Below are positions 1 to 6,769 of a stretch of DNA of 8,751 bases, one piece after another. Each line of letters begins with the position of its first letter. Positions within the stretch are counted from its first letter, which is position 1. The DNA is from Oscillospiraceae bacterium (lineage in GTDB: Bacteria > Bacillota > Clostridia > Oscillospirales > Acutalibacteraceae). The DNA is taken from contig DNXM01000090.1 of the NCBI GenBank assembly GCA_003505905.1, positions 1 through 8,751 on the forward strand. Direction: 5' to 3'. A model generated the notes under the pieces. It worked only from the letters and a program-made list of their open reading frames with translations, was not told where the DNA came from and did no database searches. A program made the position numbers and the translations under genes.

Positions 1-1198
<1,198 letters not shown>

Positions 1199-1253
1199 TC
1201 ATGTAAAAGTGCATATTGCGAGAAAGTTTTTGGCTGTTTTGACGAGGAATAGC

Positions 1254-1297
1254 GAAAAAAGCTTCCGTTTCCCGAAAATATCGGCAGCTTTTCCCGC
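1254..1297 (-). terminator. Terminator-like hairpin upstream of the PFOR promoter
   Basis: On the minus strand AAAAGCTGCCG (1292-1282) can pair with CGGAAGCTTTT (1267-1257) with one mismatch across a 14-nt loop, and the 3' arm runs into six T residues. This is the layout of an intrinsic terminator. No minus-strand gene lies upstream (the next gene, from 1440, is on the plus strand), so it has nothing obvious to terminate. It may block stray antisense transcripts from entering the PFOR promoter, be a leftover of a lost gene, or be chance in an AT-rich spacer. Confidence 0.3.
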
Positions 1298-1340
1298 ATA
1301 ATACATAATAATAAAAGATGTTCGCCATTAGCTGAACACA

Positions 1341-1355
1341 AACGGAAAATCCGTT
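1341..1355. repeat. Perfect inverted repeat upstream of the ligase promoter (possible operator)
   Basis: AACGGA-AAA-TCCGTT is a perfect 6-3-6 inverted repeat ending 11 bp before the proposed -35 box of the ligase operon. A second, overlapping pair, CGTTCC (1352-1357) and GGAACG (1376-1381), encloses that -35 box. This is a plausible place for a regulator to bind, but no regulator gene is in the window. The spacer 1109-1439 otherwise holds only the two promoters, the terminator-like hairpin and the short leader ORFs; I saw no RNA gene or known riboswitch in it. Confidence 0.35.
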
Positions 1356-1366
1356 CCTTAAAAAGC

Positions 1367-1395
1367 TTGCATACGGGAACGAATTATGATATATT
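1367..1395 (+). promoter_or_regulatory. Candidate sigma-70 promoter of the ligase/condensation/carrier operon
   Basis: TTGCAT (1367-1372, only 3 of 6 to consensus) is followed by a 17-bp spacer and TATATT (1390-1395, 5 of 6). The start would be near 1402, about 38 nt before the ATG at 1440. The weak -35 and the inverted repeats around it would fit an activated or regulated promoter. Confidence 0.45.
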
Positions 1396-1405
1396 GTTAA
1401 GGATA

Positions 1406-1440
1406 ATGAGTTATTATAAATGAAGAAGAGAGAAAATTGA
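1406..1440 (+). other. Two minimal leader ORFs chained to the ligase start (speculative)
   Basis: ATG at 1406 opens a five-codon frame (MSYYK, stop TGA 1421-1423). Its stop overlaps the ATG at 1420, which opens a six-codon frame (MKKREN, stop TGA 1438-1440). That stop in turn overlaps the ligase ATG at 1440. An AAGGA lies just upstream (1399-1403), but it is too close to the first ATG for normal spacing. Stop-start overlaps could support coupled translation where the ligase ribosome binding site is poor, but frames this short arise easily by chance. Confidence 0.15.
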
Positions 1441-2987
1441 TGAAGAATCTGTCTTTCCCGTCCGTGCGGGATTTAATCGAAGAAAAAGCCGAGAAATCCG
1501 GCGATGCTGTTTTTCTTAAATTCATTCGCAACGAAAAAATCGAAGAACGCACCTTTCGCCGTGTAAGAGATGACAGCCTTGCGTTTTGCCGCATGATTCG
1601 GCATTATTCCACCGAAAAGCTTCACATTGCGCTCATCGGTGAAACCGGTTATGAATATATCATCAGCCTGACGGGCATCTTAATCAGCGGTTGTGTCGCC
1701 GTGCCTTTTTCGCCCGATATTTCCGTTCGGGAAGCCGCTATGCTGTTTGACCGTGCGGATATTGATGTGCTGATTCATGACGCAACATTTTCCACAAAAG
1801 CAGATGAACTGAAAAAATGCTGTCCCCGTGTGAAGGAGTTTATCAACATCGGAAACTTCGCCGACATGGAACGGCTTTTCTCCGTCTATTCATCGGATTC
1901 CGAATATGCCTCTTTGTCCGATTACGAGGTCGACAAAACCGAATGTGCCGCCATCATCTTCACCTCCGGCACGACCGGCGAACGCAAGGGCGTTATGCTC
2001 TCAACCGACTCGATGGTCGGCAACATCATGTACAGGGATTTGTGTGCCGATGTGTTCCGCAGCGGTGATGTGGCACTCTCCATTTTGCCGATGTATCACA
2101 CCTTCTGCTTTACAGGAGATTTCATCAAAAACCTAAAAGACGGTTTACAGGTTTGCCTCAACGGCAATATGCGTGACTTAATGAACAATCTGCTCATTTT
2201 CGAGCCTCGTGTCATGCGTGTTGTGCCGATGGTGGCGGACAGCCTTTTGCGCCGCATGAAAATGCTGCAGGCACGCAACCCCGATATAACCAACGAAACA
2301 GCCGTCAAAGAAGTATTCGGTTCCAACATCCGCCACTTGATTTCGGGCGGAGCCTACCTGAACCCCGAGCTTTGCGAAGAGTATGCCAAATACGGCATTT
2401 TTCTGCGCCAGGGCTACGGCATGACGGAAGCCGGCTGTCGCATTTCCGTGCCGGATGAAGCCATTGACCCGGCTTCGGTCGGTCGCATTATCGAAATCTG
2501 CGAAGCCCGTGTTTCCAACGGTGAAATTCAAGTCAAAACGCCCACGATTATGATGGGATATTACAAAATGCCGAAGGAAACCGCCGAAATGTTCACCGAG
2601 GACGGCTGGCTGAAAACGGGTGACATCGGTTACATTACCGAAGACCGTCAGCTGTTTATTACCGGTCGTGTCAAAAACCTGATTATTTTGTCGAGCGGCG
2701 AAAACGTATCGCCCGAGGCGATTGAAAAACGGTTTGCCGATTATCCGCTCGTGAAAGAGATTTTGGTTTATGCCGAAAACGACCGCATAGTCGCTCAAGT
2801 CTATCCCGACTATGAGTTGGCGGAAAAACAGGGCATTGCCGACATCGCCGCCGAAATCAACACCCTGATTGACAGCATCAACTTAAAGGCGAAAGCCTCC
2901 CACTTTATTTCCGAAGTAATTGTGCGCACAGAACCGCTTGAACGAACCGAAAGCGGTAAAATCAAGCGAAAAGAAACGGTTCTTTAA
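1440..2987 (+). CDS. Acyl-activating AMP-dependent synthetase/ligase (stand-alone adenylation enzyme)
   Basis: This is an ANL-superfamily adenylate-forming enzyme of 515 residues, a usual length for the family. It is predicted to activate a carboxylic acid with ATP and pass the acyl group to a thiol, here probably the carrier protein encoded at 4421. Visible motifs are the phosphate-binding FTSGTTGERKG (174-184), MYHTF (218-222), SGGAYLNPE (302-310), GYGMTEAG (325-332), KTGDIGY (392-398), GRVKNLIILSSGENVSPEAIE hinge region (from 409, shown partly) and the C-terminal catalytic-lysine motif SGKIKR (505-510, Lys507). The SGGA...QGYGMTE block resembles long-chain acyl-CoA ligases, and the FD motif typical of amino-acid adenylation domains is replaced by TGD, so a fatty or other non-amino acid is more likely. 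The ATG at 1440 is preferred over the TTG one codon earlier. Its ribosome binding site is weak (AGAAGAGAG, near 1424-1432). It heads the operon. Whether it also makes free acyl-CoA cannot be told. Confidence 0.9.
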   Translation: MKNLSFPSVRDLIEEKAEKSGDAVFLKFIRNEKIEERTFRRVRDDSLAFCRMIRHYSTEKLHIALIGETGYEYIISLTGILISGCVAVPFSPDISVREAAMLFDRADIDVLIHDATFSTKADELKKCCPRVKEFINIGNFADMERLFSVYSSDSEYASLSDYEVDKTECAAIIFTSGTTGERKGVMLSTDSMVGNIMYRDLCADVFRSGDVALSILPMYHTFCFTGDFIKNLKDGLQVCLNGNMRDLMNNLLIFEPRVMRVVPMVADSLLRRMKMLQARNPDITNETAVKEVFGSNIRHLISGGAYLNPELCEEYAKYGIFLRQGYGMTEAGCRISVPDEAIDPASVGRIIEICEARVSNGEIQVKTPTIMMGYYKMPKETAEMFTEDGWLKTGDIGYITEDRQLFITGRVKNLIILSSGENVSPEAIEKRFADYPLVKEILVYAENDRIVAQVYPDYELAEKQGIADIAAEINTLIDSINLKAKASHFISEVIVRTEPLERTESGKIKRKETVL

Positions 2988-3020
2988 GCCGTGTTATTCA
3001 AAGCAAAACGAGGTGACGGG

Positions 3021-4409
3021 ATGAAAAAGGAAGTGACCGGGGCGGTCTACGATTTAATTCCGCCGCAGGAAATGATTCAGTTCATGCTGAAATACAGCTT
3101 TTTTCACAAGCAGGTAACGCAAATCCCCGAATCCATTCTCTTGGAAAAAGAGATTGATTTTGAGCGGATGAAAGAAGCCGTAAACATCGAAATCGAACGC
3201 AATGACTGTATGCGCCTGCGTTTTTTTAAAGAAAAAGGCAAGGTTAAGCAATACTTTCTTGAAAAATACTCTTTGGATTCCGTTCCCGTTTTGAACTTCA
3301 GCACCGAAGAAGAGCAGATGAACACCCTGACAGCGGACGCACAGACGCCGATTCGCATTTTCAAGGGTGAAACTTACCGCATCAAGTTTTTCCGTGCGTG
3401 GGACGGACGGTACGGCATCTATTTGTGCATTCATCATCTTGTGATGGACAATGCCGCCTGCTTTGTTTTCTTCAACGATGTTTTGGCAATTTACGACCAT
3501 TTGACGCAAGGCACGCCGATGCCGAAGCCGTTGGGCAAATACGAAGACCACATAAAAAAAGAGTTAGCCTATATGGCAAATCGGGATAACCTGCTTGCCG
3601 AAGAAAAAGCATACACCGAATACATCACCGAACACGGTGAGCCGTTGTACCTCGGCGTAGAAGGTCCGAAATTTTTGGAGGCGGAACGCAAAAAGAAAAA
3701 AGACCCGAGCATCATGGCGCCGTCTTTGTTTGATCCGCTTCACGACAAAGCGGCATTCACCCGCAAGGTCATTCCCTATGAAGACAGTCAAAAGGCCATT
3801 CAATTCATGGACGAAAACGGAATCAGCGGTGAATGTCTGATTCAGCTTGCCATGCGACTGTATTTGTCGAAAATCAACAACAATTACACCGACACATACT
3901 TTATCACCCTTTGCCCCAGACGGCGTACCCTGTCGGAAAAGCGCTCCGGCGGCACTTACGCCGCTCCCCTGCCGTGGCGATTGGTTTTGAAGCAGGACAC
4001 CACCTTTGCGCAGGCATTAGACCGCCTCAAAGAAATCCAAGTGTGGACATTCCGCCACATGGATTATCCGTATTTGGAATACCGTGATTTACAGCGCAGG
4101 CTGTTCCGTTATCCGGCTGCCGCAGGCGCATCGACCATGATGTTTTCGTGGTTTCCGCTGGAAGCCGACACAATGAATCATTGGGATTATGAATTTGTCG
4201 GCTACGGTATCGGACGCTATGTCATGGTGCTTTACACCTTCGCCATGAAGGATGTCAAAAACGGCACCTTAAAGGTCACTTATCAGCACCGCACCAAATT
4301 CGTTTCCGTCGAGGACATTGACCGTTTCCATGAGGGAACGGAAAAAGCGTTAAAGCTCGGCGTTGAAAACCCGAATTTAACGGTTCGTGAGATTTTGAAA
4401 CGCATATAG
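3021..4409 (+). CDS. Stand-alone NRPS-type condensation domain protein
   Basis: A single condensation-like domain of 462 residues fills the protein, with no attached A, T or TE domain. The catalytic motif is HHLVMDN (residues 138-144): both histidines and the aspartate of HHxxxDG are present, but the last glycine is Asn144. An RNDCMRLRF block (60-68) matches the first part of the family (C2-like, RHxxLRxxF). FITLCPRRRT followed by PLPWRL (294-321) resembles the pv.nR...lplR region, and RHMDYPYLE (345-353) resembles the late HQDYPFE motif. The predicted role is to move an acyl group from the carrier-bound thioester onto an amine. The ATG at 3021 is chosen because GAGGTG (3010-3015) lies 5 nt before it; a GTG at 2991 would add ten residues but lacks a good site. 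The gap to the ligase stop is 33 nt. The overlap with the next gene's ribosome binding site points to coupled expression. Related folds (alcohol O-acetyltransferases, CoA-dependent acyltransferases) remain possible, but the neighbours favour condensation. Confidence 0.85.
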   Translation: MKKEVTGAVYDLIPPQEMIQFMLKYSFFHKQVTQIPESILLEKEIDFERMKEAVNIEIERNDCMRLRFFKEKGKVKQYFLEKYSLDSVPVLNFSTEEEQMNTLTADAQTPIRIFKGETYRIKFFRAWDGRYGIYLCIHHLVMDNAACFVFFNDVLAIYDHLTQGTPMPKPLGKYEDHIKKELAYMANRDNLLAEEKAYTEYITEHGEPLYLGVEGPKFLEAERKKKKDPSIMAPSLFDPLHDKAAFTRKVIPYEDSQKAIQFMDENGISGECLIQLAMRLYLSKINNNYTDTYFITLCPRRRTLSEKRSGGTYAAPLPWRLVLKQDTTFAQALDRLKEIQVWTFRHMDYPYLEYRDLQRRLFRYPAAAGASTMMFSWFPLEADTMNHWDYEFVGYGIGRYVMVLYTFAMKDVKNGTLKVTYQHRTKFVSVEDIDRFHEGTEKALKLGVENPNLTVREILKRI

Positions 4410-4420
4410 GAGGAAGGAAT

Positions 4421-4648
4421 ATGCTGGACACCATCATCAACATTCTCTGCGACTTTGTGGAGATTGAGCCGGAGGAAATCACCGAGGACAGCGTTTTGCG
4501 CACCGATATCGGGCTGAATTCTTTGGATTACGTCAGTGTAGCGCAGGCATTGGAGCAGGAATATAACATCACCATTTCCAATGCGGAGTTGACCTCATTC
4601 AAAACCGTGGGCGACATTTTGAACTGCTTGAACAAAAAGATTTCCTAA
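4421..4648 (+). CDS. Stand-alone acyl carrier protein (thiolation/PCP-type)
   Basis: A 75-residue, acidic, single-domain carrier protein, a normal size for the family. The phosphopantetheine attachment site is IGLNSLD (30-36) with Ser34 as the modified serine. The first helix MLDTIINILCDFV and the stretch after the serine (DYVSVAQALEQEYNI) fit the four-helix carrier fold. The protein would hold the acyl thioester made by the ligase at 1440 and present it to the condensation protein at 3021. AGGAGG (4408-4413) overlaps the stop codon of the previous gene and sits 7 nt from the ATG, a strong site that may give the carrier higher expression than its partners. It is unlikely to be the general fatty-acid ACP, because no fab genes surround it. 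A phosphopantetheinyl transferase is needed for activation and is not in the window. The operon ends here. Confidence 0.9.
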   Translation: MLDTIINILCDFVEIEPEEITEDSVLRTDIGLNSLDYVSVAQALEQEYNITISNAELTSFKTVGDILNCLNKKIS

Positions 4649-4676
4649 CCCGAAGCAACCACCGCAACAATAATAT

Positions 4677-4740
4677 AATCCCCATCGTGCAGACACTTGA
4701 AATAATAAAACATTTCAAGACTGCGCAATGGGGATTTTTT
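4677..4740 (+). terminator. Strong intrinsic terminator of the ligase/condensation/carrier operon
   Basis: AATCCCCAT (4677-4685) pairs perfectly with ATGGGGATT (4728-4736). After one mismatch the stem continues with GTGCAG/CTGCGC (one G-T wobble) and TTGAAA/TTTCAA around an AT-rich loop, and a run of six T residues ends at 4740. It lies 28 nt after the carrier protein stop. Read on the other strand the hairpin is followed by ATTATATTATTGTT, so it may also stop the convergent DUF4838 operon. Confidence 0.88.
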
Positions 4741-4775
4741 AACAAAACCAAGTCAACGAATAAGGGATTGCTTTC

Positions 4776-6719
4776 TTATTGATTTCGGAGCCAAGTTATC
4801 TTGTTCATAAAGTGAAATATTTTTACTGCAAAATCGTTGAAGCTTGCTATGGGTTTTCCCTCATCTCCCTTTGCCCAGCAATCGGGAGAAAGGATATAAT
4901 GCAGAACCTCGACATCGGAAAGATCTCTTGTGCCGTCCCAGCATTCACCGATTTGAACAACGCCCATTTTCTTCATGTCATTGTAAAGCTCGTCCTGGGC
5001 TTTTATCCATTTATGCGGTATCTGCCACCTTGAAAATTCGCCTTTTTTATTGAAGCACTTCCATACTCTCCAGCTGATTTCGGAGCGATTGATTCTTGCA
5101 ATCTGTTCCTCTGTTGCATCGGCGGTCTTTGCTTTTTCAAAAAGCTCCGTGCATTTTTGGATTTCACGGTTTGTTATGCCTGGCAAGCTGTCTTGAGCAT
5201 CCTGATAAATGTCAAGATGAACTTTGTCCGTAACCGCACGCTTTGTGATGATTCCGATGTATTCCTTTATGCACTTCCATCCCGAGCCGTAATATGCTTC
5301 GAGAAATCCGTCAATTTCCTTTTCAAGGTCGCAGTAGGGATTGTTCATCAATTTTGTGAGAAGATAAGTTTTCATCTCACCGAATTCCGAATCGGAGCGG
5401 TTAATATAGTAATTTCCCTCTTCGTAAATGCCTTTCACTCCGTTTTCGTAAAAGGTCTGCATATTCGACTGAAGTGTGCCGAAATTCGGAAATACGCTGA
5501 TTGTGTGATTGTAGTTGTTTACATAGTCCCACACATAAACTCGATTGCAAATTTTTCCCCACGCTTTAAGGTCTGCCATAAACTGAACATTCTGCTTACA
5601 GCTTTCGTCTGCTATTGTGTGGCCGAAGCAACATTCAATAGAACAAAGACGAACAATAACATTATCGAGCGGTTTTATTGAAGTGGGACAGGTGCGTGTG
5701 TAACGATATGCAAATGTATCAATCGCCACATTTTTGTAACCTGCCTTTGCAACCTCTGCGGCAATTGTATTTGCAAAATAGATATTACTGCCTGCGTGAG
5801 AACCGTTCTCGTCATCGAGTGCCTTACAGTTCGGACATTGACAGTAATCACCCTCAGCACCGCTGTCGTTCTGTGTAAGGGAAATTATCTGAAGCGGTGC
5901 ATTCGGATTGTGCGATTGTTTGAGAAGTGCCATTACCTCATCCAGAACAATCTGTATTGTGTCTGGATTTGTAAGACAAAGCTGCTGCCTGCTTCTTTCA
6001 CCGTTATGAAGAGCAAAATACTCCGGGTGAGCGTCAAAATATTTCTCCGCCGAGCAGAACTGTGTTGTAAGGGTGTGGCAGAAGTTGCTGATATAGCTGA
6101 CCGTTCCGCCCATCACCTCGGGAATCACGCAGTAAGAACCGCCGGAGCCGCCGTTTGCAACATTGAATTCCGGCACACGGGCACTCATTGTGTCACATTC
6201 GCCGTATTCAAAATACGGCTTGTAATTCACCCGGATATTATCGGGAACGGAAATACGGTCTTTTTTCGGAGCCACGATGCAATCGTGCGCATACCAATGG
6301 CATCCGCAATAATTTTCAAGAAAAGCATAGGCTCCTCTTGCGGCGCCTTTGTTGCCGGAACGGGCAATTTTTACGCCCTGCGAATCGGAAGAAATGATGT
6401 AACCGTTTTCGGCAGGCGTTATGAGATTGGTGTATTCGGGTGAACCTATGGCAATATAGCATTTTGAACCGGAGTAATCACCCTTGACGATTCTCGGCTC
6501 GACTCCCGTCATGCGGTTGAAATAATCGCTGATAACCGCTGCGGCAAAATAATCCGTTTGCGGAGAATCTTTTTCAACATAAATGGTTGCCGTTTGATTT
6601 TTCCCGAAAAGCTCAAGCACACCGAACTCACCTTTGTCTTTTGCAAACGCAAAAGCAACAAACGATGCCAGCATTCCTATTGTAAGAATTACGGATAAAA
6701 TTCGTTTTGTTGTTGCCAT
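4776..6719 (-). CDS. Secreted DUF4838 family protein (predicted carbohydrate-active)
   Basis: A 647-residue exported protein. The N-terminus has basic residues, a hydrophobic core (ILSVILTIGMLASFVAFAFA) and a likely cleavage after AFA near residue 26, with no lipobox. The rest matches the DUF4838 pattern as I know it: an N-terminal alpha-glucuronidase-like alpha/beta domain (about 40-160, with GAARGAYAFLENYCGCHWY at 125-143), then a TIM-barrel-like part containing HPEYFALHNG (231-240), QLCLTNPDT (246-254), SLTQNDSG (280-287), CQCPNCKALDDE (293-304), VRLCSIECCFGH (356-367), VYVWDYV (394-400) and GIYEEGNY (430-437). These conserved acidic and aromatic residues suggest a glycan-active enzyme, but the reaction is unknown. 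The protein has 24 cysteines, many for an exported protein. AAGGGA (minus strand, 6726-6731) lies 6 nt before the ATG. It follows the glycoside hydrolase gene by 50 nt on the same strand and is probably co-transcribed with it. No sorting motif, dockerin or binding module is visible. Confidence 0.85.
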   Translation of the reverse strand: MATTKRILSVILTIGMLASFVAFAFAKDKGEFGVLELFGKNQTATIYVEKDSPQTDYFAAAVISDYFNRMTGVEPRIVKGDYSGSKCYIAIGSPEYTNLITPAENGYIISSDSQGVKIARSGNKGAARGAYAFLENYCGCHWYAHDCIVAPKKDRISVPDNIRVNYKPYFEYGECDTMSARVPEFNVANGGSGGSYCVIPEVMGGTVSYISNFCHTLTTQFCSAEKYFDAHPEYFALHNGERSRQQLCLTNPDTIQIVLDEVMALLKQSHNPNAPLQIISLTQNDSGAEGDYCQCPNCKALDDENGSHAGSNIYFANTIAAEVAKAGYKNVAIDTFAYRYTRTCPTSIKPLDNVIVRLCSIECCFGHTIADESCKQNVQFMADLKAWGKICNRVYVWDYVNNYNHTISVFPNFGTLQSNMQTFYENGVKGIYEEGNYYINRSDSEFGEMKTYLLTKLMNNPYCDLEKEIDGFLEAYYGSGWKCIKEYIGIITKRAVTDKVHLDIYQDAQDSLPGITNREIQKCTELFEKAKTADATEEQIARINRSEISWRVWKCFNKKGEFSRWQIPHKWIKAQDELYNDMKKMGVVQIGECWDGTRDLSDVEVLHYILSPDCWAKGDEGKPIASFNDFAVKIFHFMNKITWLRNQ

Positions 6720-6769
6720 AATAAATCCCTTTCGTTTTTTGCGGTTGTTTCGGGTGAAGCATTCAAGCT

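Noticed and set aside
2178..2798. A 206-residue open frame on the minus strand
   Set aside because: It lies wholly opposite the ligase gene across its conserved GYGMTE and GDIGY motifs and has no ribosome binding site of note.
2991..3020. GTG start at 2991 for the condensation protein
   Set aside because: It adds ten residues with no family match and lacks a Shine-Dalgarno, whereas GAGGTG lies 5 nt before the ATG at 3021.
3021..4409. Alternative reading of the condensation protein as chloramphenicol acetyltransferase or alcohol acetyltransferase
   Set aside because: The folds are related, but the DYPYLE motif and the adjoining adenylating enzyme and carrier protein favour NRPS-type condensation.
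4754..4781. AATAAG/CTTATT hairpin at the end of the DUF4838 gene as its own terminator
   Set aside because: The stem is only six AT-rich pairs and overlaps the stop codon with no T run; the hairpin at 4677-4740 is a better bidirectional candidate.
5796..6443. A 215-residue open frame on the plus strand
   Set aside because: It is antisense to the DUF4838 gene; the minus-strand frame has the signal peptide, motifs and ribosome binding site.
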